Positions 55,072 to 63,861 are shown, counted from the stretch's first letter. The stretch: 64,000 bases of DNA from CAZHVS01 sp964536015 (GCA_964536015.1 CAZHVS010000010.1:67969-131968); one strand, 5' to 3'. Notes: generated by a model from the letters alone, not told the origin. Made by a program: numbers and translations.

Positions 55072-56097
55072 TTAATAACTATCTTTTGTTAAGATAACTT
55101 TTCCTTTAAATATTCGATAGATAAAAATAGTATAAGCAAGCACAATTGGTACACCAATAAGAGCAATTATAAACATAGTGTTTAATGTCGTCTGGGATGA
55201 TGATGAATTATAAATCGTTAAACTATTTTCAAGGTTAATGCTTGAAGGAACCAGCTTTGGAAAAAGACTCAAGGCTGTTAATCCAATCATTACTAAAATC
55301 ATAATTGATGACGATAGAAAAGCATAACCATACCTGCCTGATTTTGTCATAACAGGTATAGAAATAATTGAAACGAAAAGTATCACTAATAAAATCCAGA
55401 ACAAGAAATTCCCGAGAACATTTTCAAACAGATATGGAGCCACAAAAAATGTTGTAAATGTACCGGCAAAGTAAATCACAACAAAGGCGATCCATGCTTT
55501 GCTTATTAAATTAACCATTCTTTTGTGCTGTTCTCCTTCAGATTTTAATGTCATGTAAATTGCCCCATGCAGAACAAAGAGAATAACACTGATCAATCCT
55601 ACTAAAATTGCATAGGGATTTAACAATTCCAAAAATGAAATTGAAGCGAAAACCTGATTGTTTTTCATTTCGACCGGAAGACCTTTTAATACATTTCCTA
55701 CTGCAACGCCATATAATAATGCGGGAACAAGACTACCAAACCCAAATGCAAGGTCCCAATACTTTTTATTCTTTTCATTTGCCGTGTACTTTCTGAATTC
55801 AAATGAAACTGCTCTAAATATTAAGGCCACAAGCAAAAGTATAAATGCAAGATAAAATCCGCTAAATATAGTTGCATAAACAACCGGGAAAGCCGCAAAC
55901 AAAGCTCCGCCGCCAGTAAGCAGCCACACTTCGTTTCCGTCCCAGATAGGTCCAATTGCGTTTATATTTATTCTTTTTTCTTTCTCTTCTTTTGTAAATA
56001 AATTGATTATTCCCACACCAAGATCAAAGCCGTCAAGTATAGCATAACCAATAATTAATACAATGAAAAGTATAAACCAGATTAAATTCATATCCAT
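55072..56097 (-). CDS. cydB: Cytochrome bd oxidase subunit II
   Basis: A 341-residue protein with about eight membrane helices. The N-terminus has FILFIVLIIGYAILDGFDLG and the conserved IGPIWDGNEVWLLTGGGALF block of CydB. It is the partner of CydA in the quinol-oxidising high-affinity terminal oxidase. Its ATG overlaps the cydA stop in TAATG. No CydX-like small frame follows before the terminator. Confidence 0.96.
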   Translation of the reverse strand: MDMNLIWFILFIVLIIGYAILDGFDLGVGIINLFTKEEKEKRININAIGPIWDGNEVWLLTGGGALFAAFPVVYATIFSGFYLAFILLLVALIFRAVSFEFRKYTANEKNKKYWDLAFGFGSLVPALLYGVAVGNVLKGLPVEMKNNQVFASISFLELLNPYAILVGLISVILFVLHGAIYMTLKSEGEQHKRMVNLISKAWIAFVVIYFAGTFTTFFVAPYLFENVLGNFLFWILLVILFVSIISIPVMTKSGRYGYAFLSSSIMILVMIGLTALSLFPKLVPSSINLENSLTIYNSSSSQTTLNTMFIIALIGVPIVLAYTIFIYRIFKGKVILTKDSY

Positions 56098-57431
56098 TAT
56101 TCTAACACCTCATTTCCATGAACAGGTTCAGGACCGTGTTCAATTTTTCTTTTAATAAAAAATATTAACACCGAAAGCAGAAGTATATAAATAAGTCCTA
56201 ACAGAATTATTGAAAAAAGAATTTCCCATGAAGAAACAGTAACAGATACCGCTTCTTTTGTTTTCATTAATTTATAAACAATCCATGGTTGTCTTCCAAC
56301 TTCAGCCGCAATCCAACCAAGCTGACAAGCGATTAAAGGAAGTGGAATAGACCATGCCAGTATTTTTAACAATTTCTTTTTATCCCAGAGTTTATCTTTT
56401 TTAATTAAGTAAACTGCTAAAGCCATAATAAAGATAAAGTACATTCCCAGTATTACCATATTATGATAAGAAACGAATGTTAAAAATAATGGTGGAATTT
56501 CATCCCGCGGAAATTCATTGATGCCTTTTATTTTTGCATTCACATCTCCAAATGCAAGCCAGCTTAATAAACCAGGAATTTCTATTTTTGCTTTCAGCTC
56601 AGGTGGTCTATCCGTTGGAAAAGCAAATAATGCAACGGGTGCCCCGCTTTGTGTCGTATAAAGTCCCTGTATTGCTGCAAATTTTCCAGGTTGAGTTTGC
56701 GCCACCTGCCTTCCATGCTCATGACCAAATGGAAAGACTTCCAATAAAGAAACTACTAAACCAAAAATGGCTGCTAATTTTAATGCTTTTTTTGCTGTTT
56801 CAACTTCCTTCTTTTTAAGAATTAGAATTGCTGAAATTCCTGTCATTAAAAATGCACCACTAATAAGAGCGGCATCAACAGTGTGGAAGAAGCGAATTAA
56901 AGTAGAAGGATTGAAAACCGCTTCCCAAAAATTTGTCAACTCTGCTCGGTTATTTCTTAAAATAAATCCTGCCGGTGTTTGCTGCCAGGAATTTGCAACT
57001 AAAATCCAGAACGCCGAAATAGTTGCACCAACAGCAACCATTAAGATAGAAAACCAGTGTGTTCCTTTAGAAACCTTATCTCTTCCAAAGATATAGAGTC
57101 CTAAAAACGTAGACTCCAGAAAAAAAGCAAACACACCTTCTGCCGCAAGTGGAGCTCCAAAAATATCTCCAACAAATTTGCTGTATTCAGCCCAGTTAGT
57201 CCCGAATTGAAATTCCATTACAATTCCGGTTGCAACACCAACGGCAAAAATAAGAGCAAGAATTTTTCCAAAAAATTTTCCGATGACCACATAAGTTTCA
57301 TCTTTTTTTCTCCAGCCAATCCCCTCAACAATGACAAGCAGCCATGCAAGTCCTATTGACAGGGGTGGAAATAAAAAGTGAAACCCCACAGTCATTGCAA
57401 ATTGTATACGTGCAAGCAATACTGCATCCAT
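56097..57431 (-). CDS. cydA: Cytochrome bd oxidase subunit I
   Basis: A 444-residue haem-binding subunit. LLARIQFAMTVGFHFLFPPL holds the haem ligand His18 (equivalent to His19 of E. coli), GVATGIVMEFQFGTNWAEYS carries the conserved acidic residue, RFFHTVDAALISGAF a second His, and GRQPWIVY the GRQPW block. The protein is shorter than E. coli CydA, in line with a short Q-loop. It reduces oxygen to water with high affinity. It lies 14 bases after the NifX-like gene. Confidence 0.96.
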   Translation of the reverse strand: MDAVLLARIQFAMTVGFHFLFPPLSIGLAWLLVIVEGIGWRKKDETYVVIGKFFGKILALIFAVGVATGIVMEFQFGTNWAEYSKFVGDIFGAPLAAEGVFAFFLESTFLGLYIFGRDKVSKGTHWFSILMVAVGATISAFWILVANSWQQTPAGFILRNNRAELTNFWEAVFNPSTLIRFFHTVDAALISGAFLMTGISAILILKKKEVETAKKALKLAAIFGLVVSLLEVFPFGHEHGRQVAQTQPGKFAAIQGLYTTQSGAPVALFAFPTDRPPELKAKIEIPGLLSWLAFGDVNAKIKGINEFPRDEIPPLFLTFVSYHNMVILGMYFIFIMALAVYLIKKDKLWDKKKLLKILAWSIPLPLIACQLGWIAAEVGRQPWIVYKLMKTKEAVSVTVSSWEILFSIILLGLIYILLLSVLIFFIKRKIEHGPEPVHGNEVLE

Positions 57432-57445
57432 ATAGATTTATCCTT

Positions 57446-57838
57446 TCAATGATGATTACAAGTTAAGTCTTCTTCGTTTTCAAGTTCTCCTTTCAGAAAT
57501 TTCATTACTGCCTCATCGGCTTTTTCTTCTGAAGTAAGAATTGGAATTATGTTATTAGCTTTTAAGTCTTCTATTAATCTCCAGCCGCCTCCCTGAAATA
57601 AAATGTAAGAACAATCCTTCAATCCCTCAATCAGATTCTCGTGTCCATGTCTGTGTCCTTCTCCATGATGATGTTCATGATTGTGGTTCTGTAAAGAACC
57701 GTGATGAGTGAAATTGTTTTTTCGGATTTCTTTGTTAATAATTCTATTTTCTTCAACTTCATAAATAATAAAAGCACGGCATCTGCCCACGTGCCTTGTT
57801 AAATTAATTTCATTGTTTGTCGCTGCTGCTATTTTCAT
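57446..57838 (-). CDS. NifX/NifB-type dinitrogenase cofactor-like protein with His-rich loop
   Basis: A 130-residue protein of the PF02579 (Nitro_FeMo-Co) fold from the ATG at 57838, which has AAGGA eight bases upstream. It starts MKIAAATNNEINLTRHVGRC, then an insert extremely rich in His (NHNHEHHHGEGHRHGHEN), then LKDCSYILFQGGGWRLIEDL and a CNHH tail. Nitrogenase genes are not present; stand-alone relatives are widespread in anaerobes with unknown roles, probably in metal or Fe-S handling. The start lies 29 bases inside the DUF134 gene and cydA follows. The His-rich stretch suggests metal binding. Confidence 0.88.
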   Translation of the reverse strand: MKIAAATNNEINLTRHVGRCRAFIIYEVEENRIINKEIRKNNFTHHGSLQNHNHEHHHGEGHRHGHENLIEGLKDCSYILFQGGGWRLIEDLKANNIIPILTSEEKADEAVMKFLKGELENEEDLTCNHH

Positions 57839-58184
57839 AATTATTCCTTTCTTTTTCTTTGTGCTTTTTTTCACAAAACTTATTGTTTGCTGAAACCTTA
57901 AAATTCAAGGTATCAACTATTTTTATTGCTTTTCCGTTTAAGATTCCATCTACAAGTTTATGCCTTGCCGACTCAATAATTCTACCAAAAGTTGATCTTG
58001 AAATTTTCATTTCTTTAGCCGCCGCCTCCTGCGATAAAGCAAGAAAGTCCGCCAACCTTAATGCTTCCAGTTCATCATGTTCCAACATAATTTCTTCAAG
58101 CGAATATATTGGAACTCCGCGAGGCTTGAAATAATAAGCTGCCGGATTGCATTTTATTGTTCTATGTTTTTTAGGTCTTGGCAT
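57810..58184 (-). CDS. DUF134 family HTH DNA-binding protein
   Basis: A 124-residue predicted regulator. MPRPKKHRTIKCNPAAYYFK followed by PRGVP and HDELEALRLADFLALSQEAA are DUF134 blocks; EMKISRSTFGRIIESARHKL is the sigma-70-region-4-like HTH recognition helix. The family is annotated as predicted DNA-binding protein and often sits next to NifX-like genes. It is the first gene of the operon with the NifX-like gene and cydAB. A perfect 18-base palindrome 11 bases before its ATG is a likely autoregulatory target. The C-terminal tail (CEKKHKEKERNNYE) is hydrophilic. Confidence 0.9.
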   Translation of the reverse strand: MPRPKKHRTIKCNPAAYYFKPRGVPIYSLEEIMLEHDELEALRLADFLALSQEAAAKEMKISRSTFGRIIESARHKLVDGILNGKAIKIVDTLNFKVSANNKFCEKKHKEKERNNYENSSSDKQ

Positions 58185-58195
58185 AATTCGTTTAT

Positions 58196-58213
58196 TATGA
58201 GCATATGCTCATA
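58196..58213. promoter_or_regulatory. Perfect 18-bp palindrome, candidate DUF134 operator
   Basis: TATGAGCATATGCTCATA is its own reverse complement over all 18 bases. It begins 11 bases upstream of the DUF134 ATG and spans the predicted transcription start of the DUF134-NifX-cydAB operon, where a repressor would block initiation. Symmetry suits a dimeric HTH protein. Confidence 0.7.
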
Positions 58214-58214
58214 T

Positions 58215-58245
58215 CAAAATTATGAAAATATTTTTAATTATACAA
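58215..58245 (-). promoter_or_regulatory. Promoter of the DUF134-NifX-like-cydAB operon
   Basis: On the minus strand TTG (58245-58243) is followed after 20 bases by TAATTTTG (58222-58215), a good match to the Bacteroidota -33/-7 pattern. The start point should fall within the adjacent palindrome. Confidence 0.5.
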
Positions 58246-58412
58246 TATTTTTTGCAAGGTTTATTTCCCGAATTATTTATCGTGATACTATCCAACGATA
58301 AGATTTTCTGCCGCTCATCCATTATAAATGCCTCTCAAAATTATATTCATTAATTTTATGAACTCCGGAAAATTCAATGGCGTCTTAATAATAAAAAAAT
58401 AAGGAGCCAAAA

Positions 58413-59291
58413 ATGAAAATCTCAAATACTACTTTGTTTAACATTGTTTTTCTCGTTAGTCTAATTTCATTCAGTGCTTGCAGTAAAAACAAATTGAATT
58501 CGGATTCCTGTAATTATAAACACGAAAAAATTTCTGTTTATGAAGATGTAGATGGGAAAGAAATAAAATACGACGCTATTTATTGTAAAGGCAAGATAAT
58601 TGAAATTTATAAAGACAATAAAAAAGTCGCCGAAGAGGATTTTGAAAAAAACAAACGACTTATTCTGAAAAAACTTTTAGCGATGCATCCCGGAAAACTT
58701 GAATTCCCGCCAGTCTTGATACACGAATTCCCAGATGATTCACTCTTTCAAAATATAACAATTTCTCTTCCCGACAAATTTGTTTCGGCCAACATCGATA
58801 GTATTATGGCAAACATAAAAGATATCGATATAAAAATTGATCTTGAAGATATTAAGAAAAATATGCTATTGTTAAAAGAGAATATGAAAAACTTAAAATT
58901 CTGCAATGAAGACTTTTATGATTTGTGCGATTCTACATATTTTGATTCTTCCAAACACACGTGGAAAATGCTCTTCAAGAAAAAAGATCCTTGCAATATT
59001 GATTCATTAACCAAAGAGATTAAAAAAGTAAAAATCAAGTTGAACAAGAATAAGGACAAGATAAAAGAATCGCAGTCGTTTATTAAGGACTTAAAGAAAG
59101 AACTTGTAAAAGATGGATTTCTAAAAAATGAAACAGAGCCTTTTGAACTTGAGTTTTCAAATGAAGAGATGCTTGTAAACGGAGAAAAAGTTCCGAACGA
59201 TTTATTTCTCAAATACAAACAAATACATAAAGAAAAATTTGGAAGCGATAATATTGGAAAAATAAAAATTAAAATTGATAATGATAATTAA
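58413..59291 (+). CDS. Predicted lipoprotein with charged helical C-terminal half, function unknown
   Basis: I do not recognise it. The 292-residue product has a signal ending FSAC (Cys23), a plausible lipobox. Residues of about 30-85 hold a small beta region (ISVYEDVDGKEIKYDAIYC, KGKIIEIYKDNKKVAEEDF). The remainder is Lys- and Asp-rich and helical (IKKVKIKLNKNKDKIKESQS), with a final part resembling a calcium-neutral, acidic tail (KIKIDNDN). GGAG lies before the ATG. It is divergent from the DUF134 operon and followed by a terminator. Confidence 0.7.
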   Translation: MKISNTTLFNIVFLVSLISFSACSKNKLNSDSCNYKHEKISVYEDVDGKEIKYDAIYCKGKIIEIYKDNKKVAEEDFEKNKRLILKKLLAMHPGKLEFPPVLIHEFPDDSLFQNITISLPDKFVSANIDSIMANIKDIDIKIDLEDIKKNMLLLKENMKNLKFCNEDFYDLCDSTYFDSSKHTWKMLFKKKDPCNIDSLTKEIKKVKIKLNKNKDKIKESQSFIKDLKKELVKDGFLKNETEPFELEFSNEEMLVNGEKVPNDLFLKYKQIHKEKFGSDNIGKIKIKIDNDN

Positions 59292-59304
59292 CTCCAAAAA
59301 GATT

Positions 59305-59339
59305 AAAGCGTTATTAGCAAATGACGCTTTTTACTTTTT
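59305..59339 (+). terminator. Rho-independent terminator
   Basis: Eleven-base-pair stem AAAGCGTTATT/AATGACGCTTT with one G-T pair and a four-base loop, then a T-rich tail. It ends the lipoprotein gene. Confidence 0.8.
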
Positions 59340-59378
59340 TATAATTCTTGTCTTCTTTAGATTTGAATTGAAATTATT

Positions 59379-59816
59379 ATGAAAACAACAAAATTAATCC
59401 TGTTTCTATTTGCAGTCGCTTTTAATATAGCCTATTCACAGGTTGAAGAAAAAATAATCATTCCACCTGTTATAGATTCTGTAAAATTGCTTGACACCGA
59501 AAATCCATTGATGGATTTCGGAAATAAAATGGAGCAATATGAAACCAATCTACCTTTGTTGAATTTAAAAGGAATGGTTCTCTCTCAGAATTTATCTTCA
59601 ACTATAAACATTAAGACGTACAAACATTTTAGTTTTGAAGATGACGGCTTTTACCCAACAGCAGATTTTCTTTCTCCTCTTTATTCACAATATGTTAAAC
59701 AACAAAACATGAAAACATTGTATTATTTTCTTAACATGGCACAATACGCTGCGGTTGGTTATCTTGCATTTGAGCATATTCGCAAATACGGTTTCTGGGA
59801 TAAAAAAAAGAAATAG
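59379..59816 (+). CDS. Small exported protein, function unknown
   Basis: I do not recognise it. The 145-residue product has a signal peptide (KTTKLILFLFAVAFNIAYSQ). The middle is hydrophilic and ends in a possible membrane helix (YYFLNMAQYAAVGYLAFEHI) with a basic tail (DKKKK), so it may be membrane-anchored by its C-terminus. TAGATTTG at 59358-59365 fits a -7 box but leaves a very short leader. It is convergent with the class A beta-lactamase-like gene, two bases apart. Confidence 0.65.
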   Translation: MKTTKLILFLFAVAFNIAYSQVEEKIIIPPVIDSVKLLDTENPLMDFGNKMEQYETNLPLLNLKGMVLSQNLSSTINIKTYKHFSFEDDGFYPTADFLSPLYSQYVKQQNMKTLYYFLNMAQYAAVGYLAFEHIRKYGFWDKKKK

Positions 59817-59817
59817 T

Positions 59818-60747
59818 TTAATTTCTGTTTTTTACTAACTCAAATATCTTTTCGGAAAGTTTTTTCATTATCGGTAAAGCTTTTTCTTCTTCTATTGGAA
59901 GAAAGCATGCAACTATAAACTTTATTGTTCCGTCATCAACAATTCCAACATCATGTGTCCAGTTTGAATACCACCCAGTTTTATGATAATACATTGCGTT
60001 TGCCGGTAAACCCGTCGCAAGTTTCGATTTATCAAGTTGTCTTCCAAGTAAACATTTCATCTGCTGACTGACCCACGGATTTACAAGTTGGTTAGTATAT
60101 ATTTTATACAAAAAATCCACAGCATGTAGTGCACACGTTTCTGTTCCCTTCACATTTTCATATCCCGGATCTTCGTATTTACGTTTAAGAAATTTTCTGG
60201 TTACTTCACTTCCATACCAATTATATTTATGTATCATTTCATTTATATTTTTTCTGTCAGCAATATCAATCAAACAATTAGCTGCCGAGTTATCGCTTCG
60301 TGTAATCATTAAATCAAGCAAGTAATTTATTGTTACAGTATCCCCATCTTTCAATAAAGGACGCGGATCATTTTTTATTTCTTTTGTTTTATCAACATCA
60401 TTCGGAAATTTAATCACGTAATCCTGATACAGAGAAATCTCTCCTTTTGATACTCTTTCCAAAACAGCCGCCGCAACATACATTTTATAAACAGAGGCGG
60501 GATAAATAAAATTATCTTCATGCACTCCACCAATGACTGGATTTTCTTTTGTTAAATCAATTACTGCAAGTGAAATTTGTTCCAATCCATCTTCGGTGTC
60601 AAAGTCCCGGTCTAAATTTAATTCAACAACAATTTGTTTTAATTCTTTCGATAAAACTGTATCTGGACGAATGTCAGATTGAACTCCCGTTCTTTGTGCA
60701 AATAGAATTGAAGATAGAGTCAAAAAAGTTGTGAAGTATTTAATCAT
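59818..60747 (-). CDS. Class A beta-lactamase-like exported serine hydrolase
   Basis: A 309-residue protein with a signal peptide (IKYFTTFLTLSSILFAQ). The active-site motifs are SVYK (Ser85, Lys88), SDN (151-153) and KTG (256-258) followed by NWTHDVGIVDDGTIKFIVA. A clear ExxLN motif with the deacylating Glu of true class A enzymes is not seen; the region reads KRKYEDPGYENVKG. It may thus be a transpeptidase- or peptidase-like relative rather than a beta-lactamase. It ends a three-gene minus-strand group, 17 bases after the T9SS gene. Confidence 0.85.
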   Translation of the reverse strand: MIKYFTTFLTLSSILFAQRTGVQSDIRPDTVLSKELKQIVVELNLDRDFDTEDGLEQISLAVIDLTKENPVIGGVHEDNFIYPASVYKMYVAAAVLERVSKGEISLYQDYVIKFPNDVDKTKEIKNDPRPLLKDGDTVTINYLLDLMITRSDNSAANCLIDIADRKNINEMIHKYNWYGSEVTRKFLKRKYEDPGYENVKGTETCALHAVDFLYKIYTNQLVNPWVSQQMKCLLGRQLDKSKLATGLPANAMYYHKTGWYSNWTHDVGIVDDGTIKFIVACFLPIEEEKALPIMKKLSEKIFELVKNRN

Positions 60748-60764
60748 AGTTTCCTCTATAAAAT

Positions 60765-62327
60765 TTATTTAATCAGCATCATCTTACCGGTTTTGATATT
60801 GTTATTAAAGTAAAGTCGATAGATATAATATCCGCCCGGTAATTTTTCTGCATTAAATGTTTCTCTATAAATTCCCGCTTCTCTTTCTTCATTTATTAAT
60901 CGACATACTCTTTCGCCAAGCAAGTTAAACACCTCAAGCAAGACTTTTCCTTTTGAAGGAATTGCAAAACGTATATTAGTAACTGGGTTGAAAGGATTTG
61001 GATAATTATTGTAAAGCACAAAAGCAAAATTTTTTTTCAATTCTATATCAACAGCGTTTGAGTAATCGGTTGAACCATTGTTGTTTATTTGTTTTAACCT
61101 GTATGATGAAATTCCCGGCAAAGGAAGTTCATCATAAAAAAAATAATTTTTATTTGAATTGCTTATTCCTCCCGCCATTACTGTTCCAATCGTTTCCCAT
61201 GTTTGTAGATGAAAATAATTATACCGTTGTATTTCATATCGAAGAATATTGTTTTCACTTTCTGTTCGCCATTGCAGTAATATTTTTCCTTCTTCTTCCT
61301 TTGCGGAAAAAACACTCAATTCAACAAGCACCGGATTTTCCGGAAAAGTTTGACTTAATGCAGTATATAGCTTTAACTGGTTTTCTTCAGTGTCTCGCAG
61401 CTTTGCATATGCCTGTTCAATGTGTATGAATCTTCCGGCGTTGTAAGTTGCAAATTGTACGCAGGGATTCGCAACTTCATTTATCAGCCTGCCCTGTGTG
61501 TTTGTTGTCGCTGTTAGCCGATTCCAGTCTGTATTTATATGTGCAATTTTAAATGTTAAAGATGTATCGATGTTGTAAAGATTCTCTTTAAGTAAAACAA
61601 GATAATCAACTTCAGGGGCTATTGGTGTGCCGTTGCTTAATACTAAGTCCGGATCACCCGCAAGCATATCAAATCCATGAACCTGTATAACAATAAGCCC
61701 GAAAATATTGTTGCTCAATACTTCTGTAGCTTTCTGAAATGTTCCGTCAATGATATGTGGGTGATCTGATTTTCTAAATCGTGTGTTTGGAATTCCACAC
61801 GCAGATGTAACTCCTGAACAATCAGTAGAATCAATACTGTTGCATCTGTGAGCCCCGCTTATAAAAAATGCTCTTGCGCCAAGATTTTTGAATATCATAA
61901 AACCCTGCTTCCCAGTGTTGATGTCATCAAGCGGATGCGGACTTTGAACTACAATTCTATGTCTTAATGGAACAGGATCAAAAACGAAAGTTCCCCAGTA
62001 GTTTAAAGAATCTTCCCGCTTCTGAAGTATGTAATATAGTTTATTCGGCACCGATGAAATATCTGTGTATTGAATCAACTTGTACCCAATGCTTTCTGCA
62101 AGTTGATGAGCAAGAGGGTAATTTTCAAGAAACGCGTTAAGAACAACCTGTTCCCATGTTTTCAATTGTTCTTCTGATGGCGTTTGATATTCATTTGTTC
62201 CATTGCCTGCTGGAATAGAAGAAATTATTCCGTTCATCTTAAGCGTAATATTTCCCGATTCAACTACCTGAGAATAATTGAAACGACAGAATAAAATTAC
62301 CAGACCAACAAGAAATATTTTCTTCAT
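60765..62327 (-). CDS. Secreted protein with T9SS C-terminal sorting domain
   Basis: A 520-residue protein with a signal peptide (KKIFLVGLVILFCRFNYSQ). The N-terminal 330 residues are not a family I can name; they contain AFFISGAHRCNSIDST, RKSDHPHIIDGTFQKAT and VIQVHGFDMLAGDPD, with several His, Asp and Cys that could form a catalytic or metal site. A fibronectin-like stretch (LQWRTESENNILRYEIQRYN) precedes the T9SS domain: YNNYPNPFNPVTNIRFAIP, NLLGERVCRLIN and GKMMLIK. It lies between the two serine hydrolase genes. Confidence 0.85.
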   Translation of the reverse strand: MKKIFLVGLVILFCRFNYSQVVESGNITLKMNGIISSIPAGNGTNEYQTPSEEQLKTWEQVVLNAFLENYPLAHQLAESIGYKLIQYTDISSVPNKLYYILQKREDSLNYWGTFVFDPVPLRHRIVVQSPHPLDDINTGKQGFMIFKNLGARAFFISGAHRCNSIDSTDCSGVTSACGIPNTRFRKSDHPHIIDGTFQKATEVLSNNIFGLIVIQVHGFDMLAGDPDLVLSNGTPIAPEVDYLVLLKENLYNIDTSLTFKIAHINTDWNRLTATTNTQGRLINEVANPCVQFATYNAGRFIHIEQAYAKLRDTEENQLKLYTALSQTFPENPVLVELSVFSAKEEEGKILLQWRTESENNILRYEIQRYNYFHLQTWETIGTVMAGGISNSNKNYFFYDELPLPGISSYRLKQINNNGSTDYSNAVDIELKKNFAFVLYNNYPNPFNPVTNIRFAIPSKGKVLLEVFNLLGERVCRLINEEREAGIYRETFNAEKLPGGYYIYRLYFNNNIKTGKMMLIK

Positions 62328-62340
62328 TCTGAATTTATTT

Positions 62341-63861
62341 TTAATTCTTTACAAATGTGTAAGGAGTAAATTCAATAAAATCATCTACATATAAAGTAAA
62401 CGATACAACTTTTCCTTCTTTTACAACAAACGGTAAAACTTTTATTCCATAGGTTGGATCGTCATAAGTACAAAGAAATCTGTTTGAGCCAATACTCTCA
62501 AGTTTTCCTGTAAGTTTTGAATGATGTTCAAACGATAATTCGAGAAAATTATCTTTTTCTTTAATTTCTACAAAACCATAAACATCATTATTGTACCTTC
62601 CTGTAAAATCCTTTAAAGGAACATCAGGTCTAATGTTCATCTTTACAGAGTCTTTCCACGCTTCTATTTGTTTGCTGACAAATTCTTTCTGTTGTTTTGC
62701 TCTTGTATAAAAATAATTATCATAATCTCTGAACGGCAAGCCAAGATAAGCATCTATTATTTCCCACTTCAATGCCTGGAAGAATGGATTTTGATCATCA
62801 TTCGTAAGAACAACCACGCCAAGATTTTCTTCCGGCAAAAGTGTAACAGATGAAACAAATCCATTCACTCCGCCTGTATGGGAAACCATGTCTCTTCCGG
62901 CGTAATCCTGTAAATCCCAACCAAGCCCATATAACCTGTAATGCGCAATATTAAACGGGTGTCTTGTTCTTCCCTGTATCGATTCCGGCTTGCGTGTTCT
63001 TTGAATTACTTTAAAAGGAATAACCTGTTCTCCATTGTATTTGCCGCTGTCAAGTTGAGCAACTAACCAGTGGCTCATATCATTTACCGAAGAAGAGATA
63101 CTGCCGCATGGTGCAAGGTTATCTATTTGGGGAATTGGCAGTACAATTGTTTTTCCATCATACTGTGTGTGCGGCTTTGCAATATTGGTCTGATTCGCAA
63201 GTTCATTTGCAAGCGGAACTGTGCGGTTCATTTCCAATGGCTTAAAGAAATTTGTACGAATGAACTCATCCCATCTTAAACCCGAAATTTTTTCTATTAC
63301 TTTACCTGCAACTCCATAACCAGCATTTGTATATCCATACCTTGTACGAAATCCGTAAAGAGGAGTAATTTTTCCAAACTTGTCAATTACTTCATCGCTT
63401 GTTAAATCCGAAGTCCAGTACATAAAATCTCCCTGAAAAGTCTCAAGTCCCATACGATGAGAAACTATATCTGTAAGATTAATTTGTTTTGTCACCCACG
63501 TATCTTTCATTTTAAAGTCGGGAAGATATTCTGTTACTTTATCATCAAGCGAACACTTACCTTCTGATTCAAGCAATGCGAGAGCCGTTCCCGTAAATGC
63601 TTTTGTGTTCGAGCCAATCATAAATAAAGTGTTCTCATCAACTTTATCATTTTTACCAAGCTCACAAAAGCCATAACCTTTAAGCAGCACAGCTTTACCA
63701 TTTTTTACAATTCCCACTGCAAGACCGGGAATGTTCCAATGCTGCATTGCACTTTGAATATAAGTATCAAGACTATCTGTAATAAATGAACGATTACCAG
63801 TTTGCGAAAAAGATACAAAGGTAAACGCTGTCAACAACAATGATAAAAGTATTTTTTTCAT
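62341..63861 (-). CDS. Class C beta-lactamase-like serine hydrolase with DUF3471 tail
   Basis: A 506-residue protein from the ATG at 63861 (an upstream in-frame start would precede the signal). Signal: KKILLSLLLTAFTFVSFSQ. Motifs of the S12/AmpC-like family are SNTK (Ser84, Lys87), YTN in YGYTNAGYG and HTGG in VSHTGGVNGFVSS. The C-terminal 120 residues (DFTGRYNNDVYGFVEI...) are a DUF3471-type lipocalin-like domain. Such proteins include D-aminopeptidases, esterases and peptidases; a drug-resistance role is not implied. It is the first of three co-oriented exported genes (13 bases to the next). Confidence 0.9.
   Translation of the reverse strand: MKKILLSLLLTAFTFVSFSQTGNRSFITDSLDTYIQSAMQHWNIPGLAVGIVKNGKAVLLKGYGFCELGKNDKVDENTLFMIGSNTKAFTGTALALLESEGKCSLDDKVTEYLPDFKMKDTWVTKQINLTDIVSHRMGLETFQGDFMYWTSDLTSDEVIDKFGKITPLYGFRTRYGYTNAGYGVAGKVIEKISGLRWDEFIRTNFFKPLEMNRTVPLANELANQTNIAKPHTQYDGKTIVLPIPQIDNLAPCGSISSSVNDMSHWLVAQLDSGKYNGEQVIPFKVIQRTRKPESIQGRTRHPFNIAHYRLYGLGWDLQDYAGRDMVSHTGGVNGFVSSVTLLPEENLGVVVLTNDDQNPFFQALKWEIIDAYLGLPFRDYDNYFYTRAKQQKEFVSKQIEAWKDSVKMNIRPDVPLKDFTGRYNNDVYGFVEIKEKDNFLELSFEHHSKLTGKLESIGSNRFLCTYDDPTYGIKVLPFVVKEGKVVSFTLYVDDFIEFTPYTFVKN

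Noticed and set aside
57446..57838. Nitrogenase gene cluster
   Set aside because: Only a stand-alone NifX-like fold is present; no nifHDK or nifEN genes are seen.
59818..60747. Acquired beta-lactam resistance gene
   Set aside because: Although SxxK, SDN and KTG are present, the ExxLN motif is not clear and the base composition resembles its neighbours; a native hydrolase is more likely.
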